A DNA stretch of 64,000 bases from Sphingomonas phyllosphaerae FA2 (GTDB lineage Bacteria; Pseudomonadota; Alphaproteobacteria; Sphingomonadales; Sphingomonadaceae). The notes under the pieces are model-generated. The model was not told where the DNA came from. It did not search any database and saw only the letters and a program-made list of their open reading frames with translations. Below, piece by piece: positions 56,039 through 64,000 of the stretch (the first letter of the stretch is position 1; each line of letters begins with the position of its first letter). The position numbers and the translations under genes are program-made. The stretch spans positions 620,001 through 684,000 of the forward strand of contig NZ_KE386571.1 in NCBI RefSeq assembly GCF_000427645.1, given 5' to 3'.

Positions 56039-56632
56039 TCAGCCCTGCGCGTCGTCCGACTGAGCCTCGGCGGTCGCGCCCGGCTCGGCGTTGGGATCGT
56101 AATCCTCGGTGAAGCCGCCCTGATCGCGGCCTTCCTCGAAGACCTGCTGCATGACGTCGACACCCGCCGACTGCATCTCGGCCTCTTCAGGCGAGCGCGC
56201 GACGTTGACCTTGACGTTCACGACGACTTCCGGGTGCAGCTGCACCTTGACGTCGTACAGGCCGATCGACTTGATCGGACGGTCCAGCACCACCTGGCTC
56301 TTGGTCACCTTGTGACCATCGGCCACCAGCGCCTCGACCAGATCGCGCACCGCGACCGAACCGTACAGCTGGCCGGTGTTCGACGACTGGCGGATCAGCG
56401 TGATCTGCGCGTCCTTGAACGAACCGGCTTCCTTCTCGGCCTCGCCGCGACGGTTGGCGTTCTCGCTCTCAATGCGGGCGCGGTTCGCCTCGAACACCTT
56501 GCGGTTGGCTTCGTTGGCGCGCAGCGCCTTCTTGTTCGGGAGGAGGTAGTTACGGGCGAACCCGTCCTTGACCTTCACCACGTCGCCGATGCCGCCGAGC
56601 TTCTCGACGCGCTCAAGCAGGATGATATCCAT
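56039..56632 (-). CDS. rplI: 50S ribosomal protein L9
   Basis: 197 residues. MDIILLERVEKLGGIGDVVK and VKDGFARNYLLPNKKA are the N-terminal rRNA-binding domain; a charged connecting helix (about 45–75) leads to the C-terminal domain with GSVAVRDLVEAL and PIKSIGLYDVKVQLHPEV. About 50 extra acidic residues follow (GGFTEDYDPNAEPGATAEAQ). It is the last gene of the rpsF–rpsR–rplI operon. Confidence 0.96.
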   Translation of the reverse strand: MDIILLERVEKLGGIGDVVKVKDGFARNYLLPNKKALRANEANRKVFEANRARIESENANRRGEAEKEAGSFKDAQITLIRQSSNTGQLYGSVAVRDLVEALVADGHKVTKSQVVLDRPIKSIGLYDVKVQLHPEVVVNVKVNVARSPEEAEMQSAGVDVMQQVFEEGRDQGGFTEDYDPNAEPGATAEAQSDDAQG

Positions 56633-56644
56633 CTGCTCTTCTCC

Positions 56645-56869
56645 TTACTTCACGACGTAGGGCAGCAGGCCCAGGTGGCGGGCGCGCTTGATCGCCTGCG
56701 CCAGCTCGCGCTGCTTCTTGGCGCTCACCGAGGTGATGCGCGACGGGACGATCTTGCCACGCTCGGACACGAAGCCCTGGAGCAGACGGACGTCCTTATA
56801 GTCGATCCGGGGCGCATCCTTGGCGCTGAACGGGCACGACTTGCGGCGGCGGAAAAACGGACGCGCCAT
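56645..56869 (-). CDS. rpsR: 30S ribosomal protein S18
   Basis: 74 residues: [73 protein letters not shown]. The ATG overlaps the rpsF stop by one base, and 12 bases separate it from rplI. In the ribosome it pairs with S6. Confidence 0.97.
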   Translation of the reverse strand: MARPFFRRRKSCPFSAKDAPRIDYKDVRLLQGFVSERGKIVPSRITSVSAKKQRELAQAIKRARHLGLLPYVVK

Positions 56870-57306
56870 TATGCGGCCTCCTCTTCACGGTCACGACGGG
56901 GGCCACGATCGCCACGATCGCCGCCGCGGTCACCACGCTCGCCACGGCCGCCTTCGCGGTCGCTGCGGCGCTCACGGTCGCGCTCCTGCTTGCGCATCAT
57001 CACGGTCGGGCCCTCTTCATGGCCGTCGACGCGGACGGTCATGTAGCGGATCACGTCCTCGTTGATGCTGGTCTGACGCTCCAGCTCGGCGACCGTGTCG
57101 CCCGGTGCGTCGATCTCGAGCATCACGTAGTGCGCCTTGCGGTTCTTCGCGATCCGATAGGCGAGCGAACGCAGGCCCCAGGTCTCGGTCTTGACGACCT
57201 TGCCGCCGCGTTCCTCGACGATCTTGGTGGCGGTTTCCGCCAGCGTGTCCACCTGCGCCTGTGCCAGATCCTGGCGCGCAAGGAACACATGCTCGTACAG
57301 AGCCAT
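56869..57306 (-). CDS. rpsF: 30S ribosomal protein S6
   Basis: 145 residues. The S6 fold spans [57 protein letters not shown] and [19 protein letters not shown]. The last 40 residues form a low-complexity Arg/Asp/Gly tail ([20 protein letters not shown]), a feature of sphingomonad S6. It leads the operon; the upstream 311-base gap shared with fabD holds three copies of a 9-bp motif. Confidence 0.96.
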   Translation of the reverse strand: MALYEHVFLARQDLAQAQVDTLAETATKIVEERGGKVVKTETWGLRSLAYRIAKNRKAHYVMLEIDAPGDTVAELERQTSINEDVIRYMTVRVDGHEEGPTVMMRKQERDRERRSDREGGRGERGDRGGDRGDRGPRRDREEEAA

Positions 57307-57453
57307 GCATGTACCTTCATGTTGGCCGATCGCTGACGTGCACCCCATGTGCAACGCCCCTCCGGCTGTCGTTCCAATGGCAAAGGGCGGCAAGGGTGAT
57401 TCCCTTCCGCCCGACGCCGTCGCGCTATGACGACAAATCGCGTCCGGCGCAAC

Positions 57454-57485
57454 CGAATGTTGGGCCGCGAATGTTGCGAATGTTG
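57454..57485 (-). promoter_or_regulatory. Triple CAACATTCG repeat in the rpsF–fabD intergenic region
   Basis: CGAATGTTG occurs at 57454–57462, 57468–57476 and 57477–57485 (CAACATTCG on the minus strand), the last two back to back. The same tandem 9-mer lies before ppdK. The rest of the 311-base gap 57307–57617 should hold the promoters of both rpsF and fabD, but I see no strong consensus pair. Confidence 0.45.
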
Positions 57486-57617
57486 AGACGATCGCGCGTT
57501 GGAACGGGCGCTTCGGCCCTCTGACATCCTCATAGCGGAAAGTGCGCCGAATCGCCAGTGGTTGACCCGGTGGCGGCGCGCGGCCTAGCAGCGCGGGCGA
57601 TTTTCACGGAGGCCTTC

Positions 57618-58577
57618 ATGCGCGCGTTCATCTTTCCCGGTCAGGGCAGCCAGGCGGTCGGCATGGGCGCGGCGCTGGCCGATGCCTCGGCGGTGGCGCG
57701 CGAGGTGTTCGGCGAGGTCGACGAGGCGCTGGGGCAGAATCTGCGCCGGTTGATGGCGGAAGGTCCCGGCGACGAACTGACGCTGACCGAGAATGCGCAG
57801 CCGGCGATCATGGCCAATGCGATCGCGACGCTGCGCGTGCTGACGCGTGAGGGCAATGTGCGGCTGGCCGAGAAGGCCGATTATGTGGCCGGGCACTCGC
57901 TGGGGGAATATACCGCGTTGTGCGGGGCGGAGGCGCTGGACCTCGGAACGACCGCGGGGCTGCTCAGGACGCGCGGGCGCGCGATGCAGGCGGCGGTGCC
58001 GGTCGGCGAGGGCGCGATGGCGGCGCTGCTGGGCGCGGACGTCGAGAAGGCGCAGGCGATCGCCGGCGCGGCGGTCGACCTGATCCTGACGGAGACCGGC
58101 GAGACATTGGTGTGCACGGTCGCCAACGACAATGATCCGTCGCAGGTGGTGATCTCGGGGCATCGCGTCGCTGTCGAGCGTGCGGTGGGACTGGCCAAGG
58201 AGATGGGGGCGAAGCGGGCGGTGCTGTTGCCGGTGTCGGCGCCGTTCCACTGCGCGTTGATGGAGGATGCGGCGCGGGTGATGGAGGGCGCGCTGGCGGA
58301 GGCCGATCTGCGCGCGCCGCTGGTGCCGGTGTTCGCCAACGTCGATGCAGTGGCGGTGGCCGATCCGGGGGCGATCCGGCGGCTGCTGGTCGAGCAGGTG
58401 ACCGGGCGCGTGCGGTGGCGCGAGTCGGTGCTGGCGATGGTCGAGGCGGGGGTGACCGAGTTCGTCGAGTTCGGCGGCAAGGTGCTGTCGCCGATGGTGA
58501 AGCGGATCGCGCCGGACGTCGAGGCGGTGAGCGTGGTGTCGATGGACGATGTCGAGGCGGTGCTGAAGAGGCTGTGA
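57618..58577 (+). CDS. fabD: Malonyl-CoA:ACP transacylase
   Basis: 319 residues. Loads malonate from CoA onto ACP for fatty acid synthesis. MRAFIFPGQGSQAVGMG at the N-terminus, nucleophile Ser94 in AGHSLGEYTA, and catalytic His211 in VSAPFHCALM are intact. GGAGG lies seven bases before the ATG. It heads the cluster fabD–[GxxExxY element]–fabG–acpP–fabF. The stop codon lies one base before the left inverted repeat of that element. Confidence 0.97.
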   Translation: MRAFIFPGQGSQAVGMGAALADASAVAREVFGEVDEALGQNLRRLMAEGPGDELTLTENAQPAIMANAIATLRVLTREGNVRLAEKADYVAGHSLGEYTALCGAEALDLGTTAGLLRTRGRAMQAAVPVGEGAMAALLGADVEKAQAIAGAAVDLILTETGETLVCTVANDNDPSQVVISGHRVAVERAVGLAKEMGAKRAVLLPVSAPFHCALMEDAARVMEGALAEADLRAPLVPVFANVDAVAVADPGAIRRLLVEQVTGRVRWRESVLAMVEAGVTEFVEFGGKVLSPMVKRIAPDVEAVSVVSMDDVEAVLKRL

Positions 58578-58578
58578 T

Positions 58579-59022
58579 GTTCACGCGGAGGCGCGGAGAC
58601 GCGGAGAAGAGGTGAGAGATATCGACGCCATCAGCGGTGACGTTCTCGATCTGGCGTTGCGGCTCCACCGTGAACTCGGCCCCGGGCTGCTGGAGAGTGT
58701 GTACGAGACCGTGCTGGCCGGACGCCTTGCGGCGATGGGCTATTCCGTCTCCCGGCAGCATTCGATGGACATTCGCTTTGATGGTCAGATTTTTCCGGCG
58801 GCGTTTCGGATCGACCTGTTGATCGACGACCGTTTGGTCGTCGAGGTGAAGTCGGTCGACAAGTTGCTGCCAGTGCATGGCAAGCAATTGCTGACGTATC
58901 TGAGGCTTACCGAGCAGCCCGTGGGGCTGCTCATCAATTTCGGAGGTGAGACGTTGAAGGAAGGCGTGCGACGGGTCGTCAACAACCATCGTCCCTCCGC
59001 GTCTCCGCGCCTCCGCGTGAAC
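58579..59022 (+). mobile_element. Inverted-repeat element carrying a GxxExxY gene
   Basis: Perfect 28-bp inverted repeats at 58579–58606 (gttcacgcggaggcgcggag...) and 58995–59022 bound a 444-base unit. The only gene inside is the GxxExxY protein, and the right repeat encodes its last residues. No target-site duplication is visible. Two related elements without the gene are at 13033–13165 and 39877–40017. It sits between fabD and fabG, which are usually adjacent. Mobility is inferred from the repeats, not shown. Confidence 0.72.
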
Positions 59023-59037
59023 CAACCTACGGAGTAA
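58612..59037 (+). CDS. GxxExxY-family protein (PD-(D/E)XK-like)
   Basis: 141 residues starting at GTG, with GGTGAGAG context and the left repeat just upstream. The family signature GPGLLESVYE (G-x-x-E-x-x-Y) lies at about 23–32. The nuclease-like core follows with FDGQIFPAAFRIDLLIDDRL (candidate metal-binding Asp), VVEVKSVDKL (E-x-K) and KQLLTYLRL. The fold is related to PD-(D/E)XK nucleases, but no function is established. The C-terminal tail SASPRLRVNQ is encoded by the right inverted repeat, a recurring feature of the family. It probably cotranscribes with fabD and fabG. Confidence 0.85.
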   Translation: MRDIDAISGDVLDLALRLHRELGPGLLESVYETVLAGRLAAMGYSVSRQHSMDIRFDGQIFPAAFRIDLLIDDRLVVEVKSVDKLLPVHGKQLLTYLRLTEQPVGLLINFGGETLKEGVRRVVNNHRPSASPRLRVNQPTE

Positions 59038-59040
59038 CCA

Positions 59041-59784
59041 ATGTTCGACCTTACAGGCATGACCGCGCTGGTGACCGGCGCTTCGGGGGGGATCGGGTCG
59101 GCGATCGCGAAGGGGCTCGCGGCGCAGGGGGCGCGGCTGGCGGTGTCGGGGTCCAACGTCGCCAAGCTGGAGGCCTTCCTGACCGAACTGGGCGGGGAGG
59201 GGCATGTCGCGGTGCCGTGCGACCTGTCGGATGCCGCCGCGGTGGACGCGCTGGTGCCGCAGGCGGTGGCGGCGCTGGGCGGGCGGATCGACGTGCTGGT
59301 CAACAACGCCGGTGTCACGCGCGACAATCTGGCGATGCGGATGAAGGACGACGAATGGGATCAGGTGATCCGCGTCAACCTAGAGGCCGCGTTCCGGCTG
59401 ATCCGCGCCGCGGCCAAGCCGATGATGAAGCAGCGCTTCGGCCGCGTGATCTCGATTACCTCGGTCGTCGGGCAGACCGGCAATCCGGGGCAGGCGAACT
59501 ATGCCGCGTCCAAGGCCGGGCTGGTCGGCATGTCCAAGGCGCTGGCGCAGGAGCTGGCCAGCCGCAACATCACCGTCAATTGCGTCGCGCCCGGCTTCAT
59601 CCGCTCGGCGATGACCGACGGGCTGCCCGAGGCGCAGAAAACGCAGTTGACGGCGCGCATCCCGGCGGGCGATCTGGGGACGGGCGAGGACATCGCCGCC
59701 GCGGTCGTGTATCTGGCGTCGAAGGAGGCCGGCTACGTCACCGGGCAGACCATCCACGTCAACGGCGGGATGGCGATGGTTTGA
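59041..59784 (+). CDS. fabG: 3-oxoacyl-ACP reductase
   Basis: 247 residues of the SDR family. NADPH-dependent reduction of 3-ketoacyl-ACP. TGASGGIG (12–19), NNAG (88–91), Ser141, Tyr154 and Lys158 (YAASK) are present; the FabG-specific NYAASKAGLVGMSKALAQEL and NGGMAMV end fit. GGAG lies seven bases before the ATG, just past the right end of the inserted element. Position between fabD and acpP supports the fatty-acid role over other SDR substrates. Confidence 0.95.
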   Translation: MFDLTGMTALVTGASGGIGSAIAKGLAAQGARLAVSGSNVAKLEAFLTELGGEGHVAVPCDLSDAAAVDALVPQAVAALGGRIDVLVNNAGVTRDNLAMRMKDDEWDQVIRVNLEAAFRLIRAAAKPMMKQRFGRVISITSVVGQTGNPGQANYAASKAGLVGMSKALAQELASRNITVNCVAPGFIRSAMTDGLPEAQKTQLTARIPAGDLGTGEDIAAAVVYLASKEAGYVTGQTIHVNGGMAMV

Positions 59785-59893
59785 GCCCCTCGCCCGGCAG
59801 GTGCCGCACGCGCGGACTTGTCAGGCGGGTTAACGGGCTCTACCTGCGTTCAGGAAATTTAAATCACCCCCCCAAATCGAAAGAGGGAAAGTT

Positions 59894-60130
59894 ATGAGCG
59901 AGACCGCCGACCGCGTGAAGAAGATCGTCGTCGAGCATCTCGGCGTCGAAGCCGACAAGGTGACCGAGGACGCCAGCTTCATCGACGATCTGGGCGCGGA
60001 CAGCCTCGACATCGTCGAGCTGGTCATGGCGTTCGAGGAGGAATTCGGGGTGGAAATCCCGGACGATGCCGCCGAGAAGATCTCGACCGTCAAGGACGCG
60101 ATCACCTATATCGACGAGCACAAGGGCTGA
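59894..60130 (+). CDS. acpP: Acyl carrier protein
   Basis: 78 residues. Phosphopantetheine is attached at Ser37 in [20 protein letters not shown]; the rest is the normal acidic four-helix ACP. GGGAAAG precedes the ATG. A TTGTCA–17–TACCTG pair at 59818–59846 may be a promoter just upstream. A terminator-like hairpin lies between acpP and fabF, as expected for a gene expressed above its neighbours. Confidence 0.97.
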   Translation: MSETADRVKKIVVEHLGVEADKVTEDASFIDDLGADSLDIVELVMAFEEEFGVEIPDDAAEKISTVKDAITYIDEHKG

Positions 60131-60197
60131 CGCCCTGATGCGCCGGGCGGCGGGGCTTCATGCCCGTGCCGACGCCCGGCCGTCGAACAGATTTGAG

Positions 60198-60240
60198 CGG
60201 CTTCCCGTCCTTCGCTAGAGGATGGGGAGCCGTTTCGTTT
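60198..60240 (+). terminator. Hairpin with T-run between acpP and fabF
   Basis: A 13-bp stem (cggcttcccgtcc/ggatggggagccg, two G-U pairs) with a 9-base loop is followed by TTTCGTTT, 55 bases before the fabF ATG. It probably ends most acpP transcripts while letting some through to fabF. Confidence 0.72.
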
Positions 60241-60295
60241 ATGAAGACCGCCGGATGCGTGGGAGAGGCGCAAGGGGCGGGAAGAAGGGAAGCCT

Positions 60296-61552
60296 ATGCG
60301 TCGCGTCGTCGTCACCGGACTTGGCCTCGTCACCCCGCTCGGGGCGGATGTAGAAACCGCCTGGGCGAACCTTATTGCCGGGAAGTCGGGTGCCGGCCCG
60401 ATCACGCGCTTCGACACCACCGGGCAAAAGTGCCTGATCGCGTGCGAAGTGAAGCCGAAGGACCATGAATATGGCTTCGATCCCGACAAGCGCGTGGACC
60501 ACAAGGTCCAGCGGCAGGTCGACCCGTTCATCGTCTATGGCATCGATGCCGCGGGGCAGGCGCTGGAAGACGCCGGGCTGACCGAGATGGACGAAGAGAT
60601 GCGGATGCGCGCGGGCGTATCGATCGGTTCGGGGATCGGCGGCTTGCCGGGGATCGAGATCGAATCGGTCAACCTGCACGAGCGCGGTCCGGGCCGGGTG
60701 AGCCCGCATTTCGTCCACGGTCGGCTCATCAACCTGATTTCGGGTCAGGTTTCGATCAAGTACGGCTTGATGGGGCCGAATCACGCGGTGGTCACCGCCT
60801 GTTCGACCGGCGCGCATTCGATTGGCGACGCCGCGCGGATGATCCGCGACGACGACGCCGACATCATGCTGGCGGGCGGTGCGGAGAGCACGGTCAATCC
60901 GCTCGGCGTCGCCGGCTTCGCGCAGGCGCGCGCGCTCAACTGCAGCATGAACGATCGTCCCGAGCAGGCCAGCCGCCCCTATGACAAGGATCGCGACGGC
61001 TTTGTGATGGGCGAGGGCGCGGGCGTGATCGTGCTCGAGGAATATGAGCACGCCAAGGCGCGCGGCGCGAAAATTTATGCCGAGGTGGTCGGGTACGGCC
61101 TGTCGGGCGACGCCTATCACGTCACCGCGCCGCACCCGGAGGGCAAGGGCGCGGAGCTGGCGATGCGGATGGCGCTGCGCAAGGCCGGGATGACCCCGGC
61201 CGACATCGATTACATCAACGCGCACGGCACCTCGACGATGGCCGACACGATCGAGCTGGCGGCGGCGAAGCGCGTGTTCGGCGACGATCTGTCGGGCGCG
61301 TCGATGTCGAGCACCAAGTCGGCGATCGGGCATCTGCTGGGCGGCGCGGGCGCGGTGGAGAGCATCTTCTGCATCCTTGCGCTGCGCGACCAGATCGTGC
61401 CGCCGACGCTGAACCTCGACAATCCCGACGAGGGGACCGAGGGCGTCGATCTCGTCCCGCATCAGGCCAGGAAGCGTGAGGTGCGCGCGGTGCTGAACAA
61501 TTCGTTCGGCTTCGGCGGCACCAATGCGTCGCTGGTGATGAAGGCGATCTGA
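60296..61552 (+). CDS. fabF: 3-oxoacyl-ACP synthase II
   Basis: 418 residues. Elongating condensation enzyme. The Cys169 nucleophile lies in VVTACSTGAHS, with His310 (NAHGTSTMAD) and His346 (IGHLLGGAGA) completing the triad; NNSFGFGGTNASL is the C-terminal loop. It starts MRRVVVTGLGLVTPLGADVE after GAAGGGAAG. It ends the fab cluster and is 10 bases from mltG. Confidence 0.97.
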   Translation: MRRVVVTGLGLVTPLGADVETAWANLIAGKSGAGPITRFDTTGQKCLIACEVKPKDHEYGFDPDKRVDHKVQRQVDPFIVYGIDAAGQALEDAGLTEMDEEMRMRAGVSIGSGIGGLPGIEIESVNLHERGPGRVSPHFVHGRLINLISGQVSIKYGLMGPNHAVVTACSTGAHSIGDAARMIRDDDADIMLAGGAESTVNPLGVAGFAQARALNCSMNDRPEQASRPYDKDRDGFVMGEGAGVIVLEEYEHAKARGAKIYAEVVGYGLSGDAYHVTAPHPEGKGAELAMRMALRKAGMTPADIDYINAHGTSTMADTIELAAAKRVFGDDLSGASMSSTKSAIGHLLGGAGAVESIFCILALRDQIVPPTLNLDNPDEGTEGVDLVPHQARKREVRAVLNNSFGFGGTNASLVMKAI

Positions 61553-61562
61553 GGCGTCGGTC

Positions 61563-62531
61563 ATGCGCAGGCTCGGCTGCTTTGCTCTTGTCGCCGGCCT
61601 GCTGCTGATCGCGGCCGGCTTCTGGGTCGGATACGGCTGGAAGGGCGCGGGGCCGTTGCCGCGCGCCGCCAATGTCGAGATCGCCGAGGGGTCGAGCCTC
61701 GCCGCCGCGGCGCGGACGCTGGAGAAGGCCGGGGTGATCGGTTCGGCGCGGAAATTCCGCGTGCAGGCGCGGATCTTCGGGTCGGACGCGCCGATCAAGG
61801 CGGGCGAATATGCCTTCCCCGAACACGCCAGCGCGGCGCAGGTGCTCGCGATCTTGCAGGGCGGCAAGGCGGTGCAGCGGCTGGTGGTGGTGCCCGAGGG
61901 GCTGCCGTCGGTGATGGTGCGCGATGCCTTGATGAAGGCCGAGACGCTGACCGGTGACGTCAAGGTGCCCGCCGAGGGATCGGTGCTGCCGGACGGTTAT
62001 GCCTTCGAGCGCGGCGAGCCGCGCGCGGCGGTGCTGGCGCGGATGCAGGCGGCGATGAAGACGTATCTCGCCGCGGCGTGGAAGACGCGCAAGCCGGCGG
62101 CGGTCGTCACGACCCCGGCACAGGCGATCATCCTCGCCTCGATCGTCGAGAAGGAAACCGCCAAGCCCGAGGAGCGGCGGACGGTCGCGGCAGTCTATGG
62201 CAATCGCTTGCGGCTGGGCATGCCGTTGCAGGCCGATCCGACCGTGATCTACCCGATCACCAAGGGGCGGCCGCTGGGGCGGCGTATCCGGCAGTCGGAA
62301 CTGCGCGCGAAGAACGGCTATAACACCTATGCTTCGCCGGGGCTGCCGGTCGGGCCGATCGCCAATCCGGGGCGGCTGTCGATCGATGCGGTGCTGAACC
62401 CGGCGCAGACGAAGGCGCTGTATTTCGTCGCGGATGGCAGCGGCGGGCATGTGTTCGCCGACACGCTGGCCGAGCATAACGCCAATGTGAAGAAATGGTA
62501 CGCGATCCGCCACGCGCGCGGGGAGATGTAG
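61563..62531 (+). CDS. mltG: Endolytic murein transglycosylase
   Basis: 322 residues. An N-terminal membrane anchor (LGCFALVAGLLLIAAGFWVG) holds a periplasmic YceG domain. A LysM-like region (VEIAEGSSLAAAARTLEKAG) precedes the catalytic part SIVEKET, with the active Glu near residue 196, and the substrate cleft AKNGYNTYASPGLPVGPIAN. It cuts nascent glycan strands and sets their length. The link to fab genes upstream is common in alphaproteobacteria (fabF–mltG). Confidence 0.94.
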   Translation: MRRLGCFALVAGLLLIAAGFWVGYGWKGAGPLPRAANVEIAEGSSLAAAARTLEKAGVIGSARKFRVQARIFGSDAPIKAGEYAFPEHASAAQVLAILQGGKAVQRLVVVPEGLPSVMVRDALMKAETLTGDVKVPAEGSVLPDGYAFERGEPRAAVLARMQAAMKTYLAAAWKTRKPAAVVTTPAQAIILASIVEKETAKPEERRTVAAVYGNRLRLGMPLQADPTVIYPITKGRPLGRRIRQSELRAKNGYNTYASPGLPVGPIANPGRLSIDAVLNPAQTKALYFVADGSGGHVFADTLAEHNANVKKWYAIRHARGEM

Positions 62532-62672
62532 GCGGGCGCTTCCTTCGCAACGACGGAGAGCGGAAGCGAGACCCCGGGGTGACGGATCGGGCGTCGCGCC
62601 CACGCCTTAAGGGAGAGCTGCCGTCCGGCTTCACGCTGGCCTTTCCGCGTGACTGGCGTGTAAGGCGTCGGG

Positions 62673-63998
62673 ATGACGGAGCAATCTTCATCGCGCGGCG
62701 GGCCATTCGGATGGACGCCGACGCGGATGCGGGCGTTGCTCCGCTCGCAACGGCCGCGGGCGCGCCGGTTGCGCGCGCGACTGGCGATCCTCGCCGGGGC
62801 GGTGGCGATCGGGCTGGCGGCGACGGTGTTCGCGCTGGCGGCGGATGCGTGCGGCGAATTGTTCGCAGGACTGGCGCGGCGCTATCGGTGGTTGCCGCTG
62901 GTGACGACGCCGCTGACGTTCGGGGCGCTGGTGTGGCTGACGCGCCGCTACGTGCCGCTGGCGCGCGGGTCGGGGATCCCGCAAGTGATGGCGGCGCAGG
63001 CCGATCCCGAAGCGGCGACGCGGTCGCTGGTGTCGCTGCCGACCGTGATCGGCAAGGCGGCGCTGACGCTGGCCGCGGTGCTTTCCGGCGCGTCGGTGGG
63101 GCGCGAGGGACCGACCGTGCAGATCGCCGCTGCGGTGATGGGCTTGACGCACCGTATCCTGCGCGTGCCGTTGCGCGCCGGGGTGTTGATCGCCGGCGGC
63201 GCGGCCGGGGTCGCGGCGGCGTTCAACACGCCGCTGGCGGGATTGCTGTTCGCGATCGAGGAACTCGCCTCCGCCTATGAGCAGAAGGTGACGCTGCTGG
63301 TGGTCGGCGCGATCGTGATCGCCGGGATGGTCGCGCAGTCGGTGCAGGGCGACTACCTGTATTTCGGGCTGGTCGGCGCGCACATGCCGATCGGATCGGC
63401 GCTGGTCGTCGCGGGTGTCGCGGGGTTGGTCGGTGGGCTGTCCGGCGGGGCGTTCGCGCGCGTCATGCTGATGCTCGCCAATGGCGCCCATCCGCTGGCG
63501 GCTTGGAGCAAGCGCCGGCCGGTCTGGTTTGCGGTCGGGTGCGGCATGGTGGTCGCGGTGCTGGGATGCGGCACCGGGCTGACCTGGGGCACCGGATATA
63601 GCGCGGCGCGGGCGATGATCGGAGGGGTGGATGCGCCGCTGTGGTTCGGACCGGCCAAGCTGCTGGCGACGCTTGCTACCGCTATCGCCGGGTTGCCGGG
63701 CGGTATCTTCGCGCCGTCGCTGGCGGTGGGGGCGGGGATCGGCAATCTGCTCCGGCCGATCTTCGCCGACTCGCCGGCCTCGGCGGTCGTGATCCTGGGG
63801 ATGGTCGGCTATTTCGCCGGCGTGGTCCGGGCGCCCTTGACGGCGGTCATCATCCTGGCCGAGACTACGGGCAGCCGGGGGCTGATGCTGCCAATGTTCG
63901 CCACCGCCTTCGTCGCCGACGGCGCTAGCCAATTCATCTGCCCTGAGAAATTGTACCACGGCCTCGCGCGCACCTTCGCGCTGCCCCTGCACAAATAG
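62673..63998 (+). CDS. ClC-family H+/Cl- antiporter
   Basis: 441 residues with about 10–12 membrane helices. The three filter loops are GSGIP (central Ser), GREGPTVQIAA (gating Glu) and GLPGGIFAP. AFNTPLAGLLFAIEE carries the internal Glu that marks proton-coupled exchangers rather than channels, and the Tyr of CPEKLYHG may be the third chloride ligand. No CBS domain follows. The ATG at 62673 gives the family N-terminus. It is separated from mltG by 141 bases that show nothing clear. Confidence 0.9.
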   Translation: MTEQSSSRGGPFGWTPTRMRALLRSQRPRARRLRARLAILAGAVAIGLAATVFALAADACGELFAGLARRYRWLPLVTTPLTFGALVWLTRRYVPLARGSGIPQVMAAQADPEAATRSLVSLPTVIGKAALTLAAVLSGASVGREGPTVQIAAAVMGLTHRILRVPLRAGVLIAGGAAGVAAAFNTPLAGLLFAIEELASAYEQKVTLLVVGAIVIAGMVAQSVQGDYLYFGLVGAHMPIGSALVVAGVAGLVGGLSGGAFARVMLMLANGAHPLAAWSKRRPVWFAVGCGMVVAVLGCGTGLTWGTGYSAARAMIGGVDAPLWFGPAKLLATLATAIAGLPGGIFAPSLAVGAGIGNLLRPIFADSPASAVVILGMVGYFAGVVRAPLTAVIILAETTGSRGLMLPMFATAFVADGASQFICPEKLYHGLARTFALPLHK

Positions 63999-64000
63999 CT

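Noticed and set aside
57562-57590. A fabD promoter TTGACC–17–CTAGCA
   Set aside because: The -35 matches but the -10 does not; too weak to list as a feature.
58570-59035. Target-site duplication around the GxxExxY element
   Set aside because: The bases next to the two ends (GTGAT and CAACC) do not match, so no duplication can be claimed.

Overview
This is a high-GC alphaproteobacterial chromosome segment, most likely from Sphingomonas or a close sphingomonad. The evidence is the form of the RpoB N-terminus, a PEPxxWA-type C-terminal sorting signal, a separate glyQ/glyS pair, the cobA–DUF2849–cysI sulfite-reduction order, and intergenic palindromes of the kinds common in this group. I see no tRNA, rRNA, CRISPR array, transposase or phage gene. 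About 65 genes are supported.

Layout. 1–1395: sulfate assimilation (cysI, cut by the window edge; DUF2849; cobA). 1692–6354: DUF808 membrane protein, astD, selO, alpha/beta hydrolase. 6549–8437: an SDR and a GH130 glycosidase in an overlapping pair. 8610–14263: a small exported protein, a GT4 glycosyltransferase, a nitronate-monooxygenase-like flavoenzyme coupled to a nucleotidyltransferase-like protein, a class A beta-lactamase and small envelope proteins. 14346–17977: a hydroxyacid dehydrogenase, then an overlapping operon of SH3 protein, nadC, membrane protein and RNase T2. 18310–29469: rpoC, rpoB, rplL and rplJ on the minus strand, with an unrelated hydrolase on the plus strand between rplL and rpoB. 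29482–36953: a PhoX-type phosphatase preceded by a Pho-box-like array, a DEAD-box helicase, an SDR, a 2OG-Fe(II) oxygenase family protein, pth and rplY. 37236–45621: TraB/GumN protein, XRE regulator with a membrane partner, glyQ, glyS, ppdK and a PEP-CTERM protein. 45837–53313: a Tad/Flp pilus cluster (cpaA-B-C-D-E, tadB, tadC) without tadA/cpaF. 53363–55371: alpha/beta hydrolase and a DauA-like amino acid oxidase. 56039–57306: rpsF-rpsR-rplI. 57618–63998: fatty acid synthesis (fabD, fabG, acpP, fabF), mltG and a ClC antiporter.

The genes are mostly housekeeping. The unusual layer is repetitive DNA. At least six families of short palindromic repeats occupy the gaps. One copy lies in frame inside glyS and one pair lies between rpoB and rpoC. 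A separate family has about 28-bp inverted ends: one copy carries a GxxExxY (PD-(D/E)XK-like) gene and sits between fabD and fabG, and two shorter copies without the gene lie elsewhere. Regulatory candidates are a separate rpoBC promoter with a terminator-like hairpin in its leader, a tandem 9-bp motif shared by the rpsF/fabD and ppdK upstream regions, paired operators before the XRE gene, and a Pho box before phoX.
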